Source: an uncultured Acidobacteriota bacterium (GTDB lineage: Bacteria; Acidobacteriota; UBA6911; RPQK01; JAJDTT01). From it: a stretch of 64,000 bases of DNA. The notes below the pieces were generated by a model. That model ran no database searches and was not told the origin of the DNA. It was given only the letters and a program-made list of their open reading frames with translations. Each line of letters opens with the position of its first letter. Position 1 is the first letter of the stretch. Location: positions 124,001-188,000 of the forward strand of contig CATOST010000018.1 in NCBI GenBank assembly GCA_951812665.1, written 5' to 3'. This document shows positions 1-8,693 of the stretch, in pieces. A program made the translations under genes and the position numbers.

Positions 1-1719
1 ACCGTCGTTGTCGAAGTCCAGAAGATGAACCGTATGCGCATGGCCCGGTGCTTTCCAATCCTGGGGCATCCAGTCTTGGCGGCGTGCGTACCGGCGGTTC
101 CCCGTCTTCTGGGTCCAGAGGCTGAAGTCGGGTCCGGTCAGCGTCGGGAGTGCCAAGTCCAGGAGGCCCCGGTGCGCCAAATCTCCGATGCCGACGCCGA
201 CGCCCTCACCGTCGCCCGCGACTCCGGCGGCTTCAGCCATATCCATGAAGGATCCGTCCCGCTGATTGCTGAAGAGCTGGTTCGGCGCGCCCCGATTGAC
301 GAAATAGAAATCGATGTCCCTTCGGTTGTCGAAGTCCGTGCAGACGGAAGACCAGGTCTGGTGCCGGGCCCCGGTCAGTCCGGCGGCTTCGCTGACGTCG
401 GCGAAGGTCCCGTCGGAGTTGTTGCGGAAAAGGGAGTTGGTCGCTCCCGGAAAATCCTGGGGAAACCGGGTCCCGGCTGAGACACTGCCGGGCCGGCCCG
501 TGAGGTTGGTCACCAGGAGGTCCAGGTCCCCGTCGTGGTCGTAGTCGACGAACGCTCCTCCGCTTCCCCAGGCGGGGTCTCCGACTCCCGCCTGCTCCGT
601 GACTTCCACAAAGCGCCCGTTCCCTTCATTCCGGTAGAGGACGTTGGGTCCGTAGTTGACGAGGTAGAGGTCCAGGTCCCCGTCGTTGTCGTAGTCTCCC
701 CAGATGCCGTGCATGGTCCGGCCCTTCCGGTCGAGTCCCGATTCCCCGGTCGTCTCTTGAAAGGTGCCGTCTCCTCGATTTCGGAAGAGTGAACTCCGGC
801 TTCCTCCGGGCCCGGCGTTGGCCAGGAACAGGTCCACATGACCATCTCCATCGTAATCGCCAAAGGAGCTTCCCGATCCCACCCAGGGGACCAGCCCATC
901 TTCCAGTTCCTGCACCGACGACACCTCCGGATCAACCTTTCCCGGACCCTCGTGTCGAAAGTTCAGGCCCGCGGCTACCCCGTCCTCCCGGAATCGAACC
1001 GCGAACTCTTCTCTGCCCTCGACGGGGGGCTGTGGCAGGTAGTCGTCAAGATCCTCCAGCACCAGGGCGTAGCGTCCTTGCTCCAGATATTGGAGTCCCA
1101 GAGTCGTGGCGCCGAACATCCCCTGGAGAGTTCGAAACCGCTCCATCTCCTGACGGCCTTCTTCTCCCTGGCCGCTTCGGGTCAGAGCGATGGCCAGATT
1201 GTAGTGGGCCGAAGCGTTGTACGGCTCCAAGGAGAGCACTTTCCGAAAGTGGCCGATGGCCTGCTCGTAACGTCGTCCGCGCGAACTCAGCAGTCCCAGG
1301 TAGTACTGAGTCGAAGGGTCCTCGGGGTCCTGGCGGGCGACCTGGCCGAAAGCCTCCCCCGCCTTCGCGGCCTGATCCTGGTTGCGATAGATGAGACCCA
1401 TCATGTAGTGGGACTGGATCTGTTCCGGATCCAATTCCAAGGCCTTCCGGAAGGATCGGGCCGCCTGCTCGTGGAGTTGCTGATTGAACAGCGCAACACC
1501 CAAGTTCACATGGCCGGGCACGAAATTCGCGTCCAGTTCCAGAAGTCGAGAAAATTCCGAAGCGGCGGCCTTGTAGTCGAGCTGTTCCATGAAGGCCACG
1601 CCCCGGCTGTTGAGCCGCAGGAGTGCCGTCACCTCAACCGAATCGCTCCGGGGGGGCAACCCGAAGATGGTCCAAAGGGCGACACCGGCGAGGAAGGAAG
1701 TCAGAAGCAAACGAACCAT
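1..1719 (-). CDS. TPR / FG-GAP (VCBS-like) repeat protein, C-terminus cut by window edge
   Basis: The frame is open from an ATG at 1719 to base 1, giving 573 residues with the C-terminus missing. Residues 1-20 are hydrophobic and look like a signal peptide or anchor. Residues about 35-215 read as tetratricopeptide helices. From about residue 285 the FG-GAP/VCBS calcium-loop pattern repeats: DYDGDGHVDL near 287, DYDNDGDLDL near 340, DYDHDGDLDL near 391, a degenerate copy near 461, and DFDNDG at the edge. Proteins with this order (TPR, FG-GAP, often an ASPIC/UnbV end) are common secreted proteins of Acidobacteriota. They probably form a beta-propeller on the surface, but the ligand is unknown. 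The gene follows the methyltransferase gene by 3 bases, so the two are probably co-transcribed. Long reading frames on the opposite strand here are only shadows of it. Confidence 0.85.
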   Translation of the reverse strand, partial: MVRLLLTSFLAGVALWTIFGLPPRSDSVEVTALLRLNSRGVAFMEQLDYKAAASEFSRLLELDANFVPGHVNLGVALFNQQLHEQAARSFRKALELDPEQIQSHYMMGLIYRNQDQAAKAGEAFGQVARQDPEDPSTQYYLGLLSSRGRRYEQAIGHFRKVLSLEPYNASAHYNLAIALTRSGQGEEGRQEMERFRTLQGMFGATTLGLQYLEQGRYALVLEDLDDYLPQPPVEGREEFAVRFREDGVAAGLNFRHEGPGKVDPEVSSVQELEDGLVPWVGSGSSFGDYDGDGHVDLFLANAGPGGSRSSLFRNRGDGTFQETTGESGLDRKGRTMHGIWGDYDNDGDLDLYLVNYGPNVLYRNEGNGRFVEVTEQAGVGDPAWGSGGAFVDYDHDGDLDLLVTNLTGRPGSVSAGTRFPQDFPGATNSLFRNNSDGTFADVSEAAGLTGARHQTWSSVCTDFDNRRDIDFYFVNRGAPNQLFSNQRDGSFMDMAEAAGVAGDGEGVGVGIGDLAHRGLLDLALPTLTGPDFSLWTQKTGNRRYARRQDWMPQDWKAPGHAHTVHLLDFDNDG

Positions 1720-1722
1720 GGC

Positions 1723-2376
1723 TCAAGACCGACCGTGGTAAACAAAGATGTACTCCTTGAAACCGTTTCGAAGCCGGAAGGAGCTGAAGAGCCGGTAATG
1801 GGGCATCATCCGGTTCAGGTCCGCCCGGTGGTATCGAGGGGACGGGCGCAGCAAGGAGGAGAGGTGCTCGTAACGGAGCCGCTGCGAGTCGATGATCTGG
1901 AATCGGATCGGTCTCTCCGGAATGTACCGATTCGTGGAAATCATGGTGAACAGCAGCGTCCCCGGATGGCAAAAGCGGTCCAGGTGTCGGATCAGGCCGG
2001 AAAGCTCAAGCTCTTCCAGGTAGTTGAACAGATCCCAACCCAGGATGAGGTCGAACCGCGTTTCCTCACCGTAGGGAAATAGATAGCGGTAGACTGCGTC
2101 ATAGGAACGGGGCTCCCGGGGATCGAAGAAGTCGAAGGAGGACAAGGTCTCGTAGAGGTCTTCGATTTCGATGTGCAGGGAGCGAACGCACTGGGAGAGG
2201 AATTGGAGATTCGAGGCGTAGGCCGAGCCCAAGTCCAGAACGCTCAGTTTCTGCCGGCCCCGTACCTGATTGTAGGCGATGTTCAAGCCGACGGAGGAGT
2301 GGACTTCGGCTTCCGGCAGAGTCGGTTCCGGAGCGGGTCTGGGCTCAGGATTGCGGAGAAGAGACCACCGCATCAC
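1723..2376 (-). CDS. Class I SAM-dependent methyltransferase-like protein
   Basis: The 217-residue protein shows a class I methyltransferase fold. The glycine-rich SAM loop VLDLGSA lies at residues 46-52, and a post-motif FDLILGWDLFNYL at about 107-119. The substrate cannot be told from sequence. The ATG overlaps the stop of the upstream bactofilin gene by 4 bases, and its own stop sits 3 bases before the FG-GAP protein gene. The three therefore look like one transcription unit, possibly acting on cell-surface structures. Motif I lacks the second and third glycines of the classical GxGxG, so activity is likely but not certain. Confidence 0.7.
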   Translation of the reverse strand: MMRWSLLRNPEPRPAPEPTLPEAEVHSSVGLNIAYNQVRGRQKLSVLDLGSAYASNLQFLSQCVRSLHIEIEDLYETLSSFDFFDPREPRSYDAVYRYLFPYGEETRFDLILGWDLFNYLEELELSGLIRHLDRFCHPGTLLFTMISTNRYIPERPIRFQIIDSQRLRYEHLSSLLRPSPRYHRADLNRMMPHYRLFSSFRLRNGFKEYIFVYHGRS

Positions 2377-2951
2377 GCCTTTGGAAAGGGCGACGTGGTC
2401 TGGGCGGAGATGACGGGCTCGGAAACGACTCTCGGTGAAGTCGGCGCATCACCCACGATCGAGTCTGCGCCGAGGGATTCTCCACCATCTCCTGACGACG
2501 ACTCCTGGTAGTCGTCGTTGTCGCCCATGTCAATGCTGCCCTTGAACCTGCACCCCTCTTCCAGAACGACCTGGGGAGCGATTAGATTTCCCCGGACGCT
2601 TCCAGTTCCACGCAGGACGATCTTCTCTTCACCCTGTATGGTCCCTTCAACGTAGCCTTCGATGCTGATCAACTTGGCGAACATGTCGGCCTTGATCCGT
2701 CCTTCCCGGCCCACGGTGAGACTGTGGCTGGCAAGGGACAACTTGCCTTCGATCCGGCCATTGACCAACAGGTCCTGGCCTCCACTCACCTCCCCGTGGA
2801 TGACGATGGCCGTCCCGATGACGGCCCTTTCCTTCAGCCGTTCGACGGGATCCCGTTGGATTGGATTTGGTGGGACAGTCCCTGGTTGAATCGGGTCCAT
2901 GGCAGGAATAGAAGGTTCAGGTGAATCTTTTTTCCACATGTTTTGCTCCAC
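2373..2951 (-). CDS. Bactofilin family polymer-forming protein
   Basis: The 192-residue protein has a central right-handed beta-helix domain (about residues 42-135). Short strands alternate with turns such as IVIHGEV, LLVNGRIEGKL, GYVEGTIQGEEKIVL and GNLIAPQVVL, the pattern of bactofilins (DUF583). Unstructured Pro-rich N- and Ser/Pro-rich C-terminal tails flank it, as is usual. Bactofilins polymerise without nucleotide at the inner membrane and organise cell-wall enzymes or surface structures. There is no transmembrane segment. It is first in a bactofilin-methyltransferase-FG-GAP gene string, transcribed away from the plus-strand gene at 3038. Confidence 0.88.
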   Translation of the reverse strand: MEQNMWKKDSPEPSIPAMDPIQPGTVPPNPIQRDPVERLKERAVIGTAIVIHGEVSGGQDLLVNGRIEGKLSLASHSLTVGREGRIKADMFAKLISIEGYVEGTIQGEEKIVLRGTGSVRGNLIAPQVVLEEGCRFKGSIDMGDNDDYQESSSGDGGESLGADSIVGDAPTSPRVVSEPVISAQTTSPFPKA

Positions 2952-3037
2952 AAATGACTAACTATCTCTTTTATAGGCTATTACCTCGCAAGTCAACAGG
3001 CCCGGGGCAGCAGTTCCATCGATCCGAGGACGTTACA

Positions 3038-3514
3038 ATGCCGAAGACTCGATCCATGAAGTCGGTCGAAGGAAGAATTCGTGATCTGACGAGGGAATTC
3101 TTCGCTTACTATCCGGATTATCGGCTATGCCGCACCTTGGCCGTCAACGTCGAGAATGGAGTGGCCAGCTACGGGGATGCGCTTTCCGCCATGTCCAGCA
3201 AGGCGCGTGCCGCCGAGTTGAATCGTGAGGCCATCGAAGAGAAGCTGAACCTCCGCAGTATCGGCGTCCAGGGCCGGACAGTGCGAATCAGCGAACTCTC
3301 CCTGGGAGAGATTCTGCGCCTGGATCTCGACACTTGCCGGACCGTGGTGGACTTCTACTTCAAGCATCCCTATGCCCACGGCCGGACCAGAAAGTCGCGA
3401 TGGTGGCCGAGGTGGTTTCGGACTCTCTTTCTATCGACCATTCTGGGACACGCCAAGAGGCATGGAATCGACCTGGACTACGGAAGCTGCTTCGAGATAC
3501 TGAAGCTGTTGTGA
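3038..3514 (+). CDS. Conserved-looking hypothetical protein
   Basis: I do not recognise this family. The ATG at 3038 was preferred over an upstream in-frame start at 2921 because GAGGA at 3026-3030 is well placed, and the longer version would run over the bactofilin start. The 158-residue product is mixed alpha/beta. It has a basic, Trp-rich stretch near residue 120 (RKSRWWPRWFR) followed by LFLSTILGHAKRHGIDLDYG. It has no signal peptide and no convincing membrane span. A small membrane-anchored gene follows 19 bases downstream and may be co-transcribed. Confidence 0.55.
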   Translation: MPKTRSMKSVEGRIRDLTREFFAYYPDYRLCRTLAVNVENGVASYGDALSAMSSKARAAELNREAIEEKLNLRSIGVQGRTVRISELSLGEILRLDLDTCRTVVDFYFKHPYAHGRTRKSRWWPRWFRTLFLSTILGHAKRHGIDLDYGSCFEILKLL

Positions 3515-3533
3515 CGGATGGGGGTAGAGACAG

Positions 3534-3842
3534 GTGAAGAAGAGTCGAGCGGCCATGCTGCTGCTGCCGTTCATCTTTCTGGGGGCACTCTTCGTCCTCA
3601 GATCCTACCGGCTGGATCTGGTCCATACCGTAGTTTTGGAGGGCCTCGTGGAACGAGCTCCGGAAGCATATCCTCGTGAGCGGATTATCGATGCCTTCGA
3701 GGAAGCCCGCCACCGGGCGCGGGAGACAGACCAGGCCGAGGTCTACCTGGAACGGTTGTTCAGGATTTCCCGCCGCCTGGAAAAGGTCCAGCACATAGAC
3801 GACGAGCAGGTGGCTCAGATGTTGCAAATCCTGGAAGAATGA
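3534..3842 (+). CDS. Small membrane-anchored hypothetical protein
   Basis: A GTG start gives 102 residues. Residues 7-23 (AMLLLPFIFLGALFVLR) form one hydrophobic helix after a KKSR basic start, so the protein is anchored with its C-terminal part outside, or is exported. The remaining 75 residues are charged and predicted helical, and could be a coiled coil (RRLEKVQHIDDEQVAQMLQILEE). No family is recognised. It sits 19 bases after the gene at 3038. Coding is supported by the membrane-helix composition and lack of a better frame. Confidence 0.55.
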   Translation: MKKSRAAMLLLPFIFLGALFVLRSYRLDLVHTVVLEGLVERAPEAYPRERIIDAFEEARHRARETDQAEVYLERLFRISRRLEKVQHIDDEQVAQMLQILEE

Positions 3843-3950
3843 GGGGCTTTCCTGCTGCCCTGGACCGGGCGCAGTCGGGTAGAAACGGTCCCTCGAATCA
3901 GACTGGTTCGGGCGTACTGGACAAGATCGTTTTCCGTTCACTTCCTCGCT

Positions 3951-4029
3951 GGGAGGGGACATCCTTGTCCTCCAGTCCTGCTCGTCCTCCGGCTCCACCG
4001 GAGTTCGGCGGCTGGAAACCGCCGCTCCC
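3951..4029. repeat. Two-hairpin dispersed repeat, copy 1
   Basis: Two short inverted repeats stand next to each other. The first is GGGGAC-loop-GTCCTC with GGGAGG before it. The second is CGGCGG (4006-4011), loop CTGGAAA, CCGCCG (4019-4024), followed by CTCC. The same two-hairpin design recurs at 19236, 27078 and 49190, with single-arm or related forms at 8929 and 41757. It lies in the gap before the RDD gene. It resembles REP/BIME-type elements mobilised by RAYT transposases, but no such gene is in the window. Confidence 0.6.
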
Positions 4030-4073
4030 ACCCACCCCTTTTCGTTCCCCCTCGTCTGCTAGTATCTGTAAAC

Positions 4074-4877
4074 GTGTTGTGTCCGCGTTGCCGTACCCGG
4101 AGCCGTGGGAACATATGCCCCAACTGCGGTTGGGCGGCCGCAGCGCGACAGCGGTCCATTTCGTTTCAATCCGGGTCCGTCCATTCATCCCGAGGCAGGA
4201 CCGCCCCTGACGTATCCGCCGGCCACGGGGCCGGGAGTGGATCCGTCCAGGAAAACCCCCCGGGTTTTCAGCGTGCGAGAGTCCGCCAGGATGACAACCG
4301 ACGGGTCATTCGCGTCGCGGGGAGGCCGCGAACCGGAAATCCGTCCAGGATCCACCGCCAGCAGAAACTGAAGCTGGAGACTCTGCCTCCCGCCCCCCGG
4401 GTCGCAGCGGCGCCCGAGCCCGCCGTAACCGTGACCAGCCTGCCGAGGGAGATCCTCCTGTCGCGCATTCTGGCCGCAATTCTGGACCTCTCGCTGGCGG
4501 CCGTGATCGGTTGTTTCTTCTGTTTCCTGGCTTATTGGGCCCTGAATCTGGATTTCTTCTCTCTTGAATCGCTACGACTCGGAGTCGGCTCCACCATCGG
4601 TTTCTACGTCTTCAATTCCTTCTTCTTTCTCCTGGGAGCCGGGCAAACGCCTGGAATGTATTTCACGCGGCTGAGACTGGAGAGCGAGAAACAGCGGGAG
4701 TCCATACCCGTGTGGGCCGTCGCACTGTGGATTTTCCTCTACCCTCTGGCCACGCTGACTCTGGTGGGGCTCCTTTGGGGTCTGCTCGATCCCTGGAGGC
4801 GCTGCATACACGATCGAATAAGCGGCATCCGAGTGGTTTCGTTTGTCGAGCCGGTCAGCGCTCCGCTTCCCGAATGA
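4074..4877 (+). CDS. RDD family membrane protein with N-terminal zinc ribbon
   Basis: A GTG start gives 267 residues. The N-terminus carries a zinc-ribbon-like CPRC...CPNC pair (residues 3-18). A long basic, low-complexity linker runs to about residue 110. An RDD domain follows with membrane helices at about 130-155 and 165-190, and a helix pair near 215-235. The expected RDD residues are visible: R-x(5)-D in ILAAILDLSLAA and the late D in GLLDPWRRCIHDRISG. RDD proteins are membrane proteins of mostly unknown role, and a few are ion exchangers. Its 3' end overlaps the convergent gene at 4855-5313 by 23 bases. Confidence 0.75.
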   Translation: MLCPRCRTRSRGNICPNCGWAAAARQRSISFQSGSVHSSRGRTAPDVSAGHGAGSGSVQENPPGFQRARVRQDDNRRVIRVAGRPRTGNPSRIHRQQKLKLETLPPAPRVAAAPEPAVTVTSLPREILLSRILAAILDLSLAAVIGCFFCFLAYWALNLDFFSLESLRLGVGSTIGFYVFNSFFFLLGAGQTPGMYFTRLRLESEKQRESIPVWAVALWIFLYPLATLTLVGLLWGLLDPWRRCIHDRISGIRVVSFVEPVSAPLPE

Positions 4878-5313
4878 ACCGATTCACCAGCGTCCGCAGG
4901 CGGGGACGGCAGCGGTACTCCACATCCGGGTCGGAAAGAAAGACCTCGACAATGACGACCATGGCCGGAATCGGATCCTCCGATTCCGCGTCCGAAAACG
5001 GTTTGGAAGTCAGAAAATCCAAGGCCTGACAGAAGTCGCTCCGTTGTAGAAACCTCTGCAGCGGAAACTGTTTCAGGACCAGAGCCAGGATTCTGCAGAA
5101 TGCCGGGAACCGTTTCTCATAGAGCAGAAGGGGGACCAGGTGATGGCTGTCCTCCAGCAGTTCGCCGGCACGGGTGGAATCGAGCAGGCGTTGGAGTTCA
5201 CCGGATGAAGCGTCCGAACGGCGCCGGCCGAGGAACAGGAAGATTGCCAGGGCGATCAAGGTCAGGGCGAAGATGAGGAGCAGGACGGGGTAGCTGAGAA
5301 GCGCTTGTTGCAC
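4855..5313 (-). CDS. Membrane-anchored hypothetical protein
   Basis: The product is 152 residues. The N-terminal segment SYPVLLLIFALTLIALAIFLFLG (residues 7-29) is a clear transmembrane helix followed by basic RRR, so the rest is probably cytoplasmic. The remainder is helical (LQRLLDSTRAGELLED, LVPLLLYEKRFPAFCRILALVLKQF), and may be a divergent TPR- or HEAT-like scaffold. I do not recognise the family. It lies 47 bases downstream of the BNR-repeat gene on the same strand. Confidence 0.6.
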   Translation of the reverse strand: MQQALLSYPVLLLIFALTLIALAIFLFLGRRRSDASSGELQRLLDSTRAGELLEDSHHLVPLLLYEKRFPAFCRILALVLKQFPLQRFLQRSDFCQALDFLTSKPFSDAESEDPIPAMVVIVEVFLSDPDVEYRCRPRLRTLVNRFIREAER

Positions 5314-5360
5314 GTTTCATCCGCCAATCCGGCAGCGCCCGTTGGTTTGAGCCTGATGTT

Positions 5361-7301
5361 TCATTCTACCGGATTGTGGATGAGATGGATCCCCTCGGAG
5401 AGGGTGCCGGCGAGAAGCTCTCCCGAAGTGGACAGATGCAGGGTCGTGATACGTGGTCCGGAGCTGCCTCGATCGAAAGTGTGCCAGCTGTCGCCCCCGT
5501 CCGGACTGGCATACAGGTGTCCCAGCAGGGAGTCGCTGGCGAAGACTCGGAAATTCGGCCCGCGGGAGTCGACCGAAAGGGCCGCGATGTCCAAAGGCTG
5601 AATCCCGTCGGCCCCTACCCATTCGTCTCCGTTTTCGTTGCTGACGAAGACGCCTTTGCCGGTTCCGCAGAAAAGGCGCGGTCCTGACCGGCCTACGACG
5701 TTCACCCGGACCGCCGGGAGCCCGGGGGGTGGAAGCAGCCAGGTCTCACCGCCGTCGCGCGATCGAAACAGTCCGGAGTCGGTCCCGGCAAACAGGGTCG
5801 CCGTGGGCAAGTCATTCAGTACGGTCTGCACTCCGCCGATATCGGCTGAAATCTCCTTCTTTTCCAGCGTTCCGGTTTCCAGGTCCAAATGGAAGACCCC
5901 CTGCGGTGTGGCCAGGAAGAGGCCCGTCTCCTTCCGGTTCGAAAAGGACAAATCGAGGACGGGCAGCTTGGAGGTCTCCCCGACCGGCTGCCATGGAGCC
6001 TCGTCGGGAACCCCCACGAACAGGCCTGTCCCTGTCCCCAGGTACACCTTGGAGGAGAGGCGCGAGGGACGGATCGCCCGGATCGAGTCCGCGCTCCCGT
6101 CCAGACCGTCGTTGAACGAACTCCACTTCCAACTTCTTCCCTTCAGGGTGAAGAATCCGCCGTGATCCCGGTCCAGAACGACGCTGGCGTAATAGACGTG
6201 GGACCGGCGTGGATCGGGCTCCAGAGCGCCGATCTGGCGGTGGACGAATCCTCGGTTTGAAGGGGAGAAGCTGGCGCCCCCATCGTCGGAGCGGAGGATG
6301 CCGGCGTCGTCGGAACCGACCAGAATCACCGAAGGTTGGTTGGGATGCACGACCACGGCGTTGACGACGACCCCGGAGGTCAACTGCTTCCAGGATCTGC
6401 CGGCGTCTCTGGTGACGAACAGGCCCTTGGTGGTTCCGGCGTAAAGGGTTGCCGGGTCGGAGGGATCCATGTGGAGCGCACGGGTTCGCCTCGCCTCCTT
6501 GGGCAGTCCGTTCTTCAACCTGGACCACTTCTCACCGCCATTGTCCGACTTGTAGATTCCGGAGCAGGCGCCGGCGTAGATGGTGTCCGGCTTGCCGGGT
6601 TCCACGACCATGGAAAACAGGTCGCTGTCATCGGCCATCCCCTTGTGGATCGGGATCCACTTGCGGCCCAGGTTGGCGGTCTTCCACGCCAAGTGGAAGG
6701 TTCCCACGTAGAGAGTCGGCGGGTTCTGTTCATCGAAGGCCAGGGAGTCGACGTTGTAGAGACTCCTGTATCCGCGCGTGATCCGGTCCCAGGTTTTGCC
6801 TCGGTCACGGCTCAGCAGGACACCCTCCGAGATCCCAATGGCGATGATGGAAGGGTCCGACGGCGCGATGGCCATGGCCCGGATGGTGCTGTCGTAACGA
6901 CCGACGGCCATAGGTTCCCATCCCAGGCCCCCGTTCCGGGAACGGAACAATTGTCCCCCGTCGGCTTTCAGTTCCCAGGTGGCGGCATAGAGGGTGGCCG
7001 GATCCGAGGGGTCGAAGGCCAGGTTGTCCACCACCAGGTCCCTGCGTCCCAGTCCGGGATTGATTCGAGACCAGCCCAATCCCGTGTTCCGAGAGACGTA
7101 GATCTGACCGTCGCTGGTGCCCAGATAGAAGGTGTCAGGTTTATCGGGATGGACGGCCAGAGAACGCACGTCTCCGCCAAAGGGGCCCAGAACCCGGGAG
7201 TCTGCGTTGCCTGTCAGGGGAAGATCGGCCAACAACAGGGTGAGCCAGCAGAGTAGAGCCTTCCGGCAGTACTCCCGCCAAATCGTCTTGGGCTCCTTCA
7301 T
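5361..7301 (-). CDS. Exported BNR/Asp-box repeat beta-propeller protein
   Basis: I chose the ATG at 7301 because the product then begins MKEPKTIW and continues with a hydrophobic signal segment (ALLCWLTLLLADLPLTGNA). Longer starts add an unlikely leader. The 646-residue protein consists almost entirely of sialidase-like BNR/Asp-box blades with the pattern S-x-D-x-G-x-x-W, for example SRDRGKTW, SDNGGEKW, TRDAGRSW, SRDGGETW and SPDGGDSW. They suggest one or two beta-propellers of the photosystem-stability-factor/sortilin-like type. Such proteins are secreted or periplasmic with unknown ligands. There is no sialidase active-site Arg triad that I can place, so an enzyme role is not claimed. Confidence 0.85.
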   Translation of the reverse strand: MKEPKTIWREYCRKALLCWLTLLLADLPLTGNADSRVLGPFGGDVRSLAVHPDKPDTFYLGTSDGQIYVSRNTGLGWSRINPGLGRRDLVVDNLAFDPSDPATLYAATWELKADGGQLFRSRNGGLGWEPMAVGRYDSTIRAMAIAPSDPSIIAIGISEGVLLSRDRGKTWDRITRGYRSLYNVDSLAFDEQNPPTLYVGTFHLAWKTANLGRKWIPIHKGMADDSDLFSMVVEPGKPDTIYAGACSGIYKSDNGGEKWSRLKNGLPKEARRTRALHMDPSDPATLYAGTTKGLFVTRDAGRSWKQLTSGVVVNAVVVHPNQPSVILVGSDDAGILRSDDGGASFSPSNRGFVHRQIGALEPDPRRSHVYYASVVLDRDHGGFFTLKGRSWKWSSFNDGLDGSADSIRAIRPSRLSSKVYLGTGTGLFVGVPDEAPWQPVGETSKLPVLDLSFSNRKETGLFLATPQGVFHLDLETGTLEKKEISADIGGVQTVLNDLPTATLFAGTDSGLFRSRDGGETWLLPPPGLPAVRVNVVGRSGPRLFCGTGKGVFVSNENGDEWVGADGIQPLDIAALSVDSRGPNFRVFASDSLLGHLYASPDGGDSWHTFDRGSSGPRITTLHLSTSGELLAGTLSEGIHLIHNPVE

Positions 7302-7413
7302 CCTGCGTATTCTACTCCGTTCGCTGGCAAAGGATGTCTCAGTCTTCGCTCCCAGCGCGCAGTCGTCGAGCGAGTCGTGATGGACGGAGGCATTGCCCAG
7401 ACATGCTCTGCGC

Positions 7414-8619
7414 TCAATTCCCACTCCTCAACTCTTTCTCCACCCGGATCTCCACCACACATCTGGAGGTGCTCTCCGAATCGCTCAACTCCGCAGAGAC
7501 GGTGTAGACGCCTGCTTCCAGTCCGGTGGAGTCGAATCGGGCCGAATCGCCCTGCAGAGATATGGCGCCCCCGCTGGCAATCCAGGCAATACTCAGGACC
7601 TCGTCGTCCGGATCCATGGCAAGGACCTTTATTTTGGCCGATTCCCCTGACTCGACCGTCTGGCGAACCGGACGGCAGCGGACGAAGGGAGGACGGTTGA
7701 TCTTTCTCTGGATGACCAACTGGGCCGTCCATCCGTGTCTTCCGGCGTCCGGCACCCCGAGCTGGCCAGGTCCCGCGCGGTTGAGGTTCAGACTGTACCC
7801 GGCCGAGAGTTGGAACCAGCGCCGGGAGAGGAGTGTCATCCCGAGGTGCAGTTCAAGAGGTGTCTCGAATCCGGAACCGCCGAAGCGGGTGCCGACCAAC
7901 TCGGCCACGAGGGTGGCCTCTCGACCCAGCGGAAAGTCCAGACCCAGGCCGTAGTCGAACTGGTGTCCTGAAATCGATTCCGTTCCGTCACCGGAGTAGA
8001 GGAAGCCTCCGTTTGCGGTGAGTCTCAAGGAGGTGGAGATCTGACGCGAGAGTAGAACCTCTAGGCCCAGGCCCGGTCCTTCCGGGGTCGGTTCGGGGAA
8101 GCCGGATGAAAATCCGGCCGCAGAGGAAACTCTCACTTTGGGCTGGAGAGCAAGGCCTACGGGATGTCCGTGGCTGGGTGACCACAGATTCAGCTTCAGG
8201 CCGGCCCAAAGGTCCCCGGAAACCGCCCCGGACGAAAAGTCCGGATGGGTGGAATGGTTGGACAGAGTCAACCGGTTGCCGGAGAGCCCGCTCTCGTCGA
8301 GGGCTCCCATCTGAGTCGTGCGCAACCAACTCCGAGCCTCCCAGGAGAGGAAGCCTTCCAAGTAGTCGCGGAGTCCCAACGTGAAGGAGACGGGGAAGTG
8401 GGTGATTCTGGCTTGCCCGGACCTTCTGTGAAACCGGGCATGATGGAGCCCCAGGCTGAATTCACCGGTTCGCAGAGTGTCGGGGGTAGCCAGCTTGAAG
8501 AGTCCGGTCGACCCCTTCCAACTGGGACGCAACTGCTTGATTCTGTTGCCTCCGGCGACGGCAGCATCGGGAAGCAGGATCACGAAGCCCAAAGCTGCCA
8601 GCGTGACGCGTCTATCCAT
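7414..8619 (-). CDS. Beta-barrel-like outer-membrane protein with C-terminal Ig/PKD-like domain
   Basis: The product is 401 residues. A signal peptide ends near AVAGG (residues 19-24). Residues about 40-290 are alternating amphipathic strands rich in Gly, Arg and aromatics (GEFSLGLHHARFHRRSG, LAGYSLNL-type segments), like a small outer-membrane barrel. Residues about 300-395 form an Ig/PKD-like fold (VKVLAMDPDDEVLSIAWIASGG, GVYTVSAELSDSES). The combination suggests a periplasmic, possibly peptidoglycan- or partner-binding, tail on a barrel. It ends 112 bases before the BNR-protein start and is preceded by the acidic microprotein gene, so the three may share a transcript. Confidence 0.7.
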   Translation of the reverse strand: MDRRVTLAALGFVILLPDAAVAGGNRIKQLRPSWKGSTGLFKLATPDTLRTGEFSLGLHHARFHRRSGQARITHFPVSFTLGLRDYLEGFLSWEARSWLRTTQMGALDESGLSGNRLTLSNHSTHPDFSSGAVSGDLWAGLKLNLWSPSHGHPVGLALQPKVRVSSAAGFSSGFPEPTPEGPGLGLEVLLSRQISTSLRLTANGGFLYSGDGTESISGHQFDYGLGLDFPLGREATLVAELVGTRFGGSGFETPLELHLGMTLLSRRWFQLSAGYSLNLNRAGPGQLGVPDAGRHGWTAQLVIQRKINRPPFVRCRPVRQTVESGESAKIKVLAMDPDDEVLSIAWIASGGAISLQGDSARFDSTGLEAGVYTVSAELSDSESTSRCVVEIRVEKELRSGN

Positions 8620-8693
8620 GCCTGCAACAGTCGATCGGGACGCTTCCCTGGCGCTCCGGAATCGGTGGGTCCGACGAGTCCGGTCGAGAAGTT

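Noticed and set aside
838-2082. 414-codon plus-strand open frame
   Set aside because: It lies opposite the FG-GAP and methyltransferase genes, has an unstructured Gln/Arg/Gly-rich product, and exists because the real genes avoid stop-complement codons.
6336-7256. 306-codon plus-strand open frame
   Set aside because: Shadow of the BNR-repeat gene; the product is Gly/Val/Asp-rich without any fold signature.
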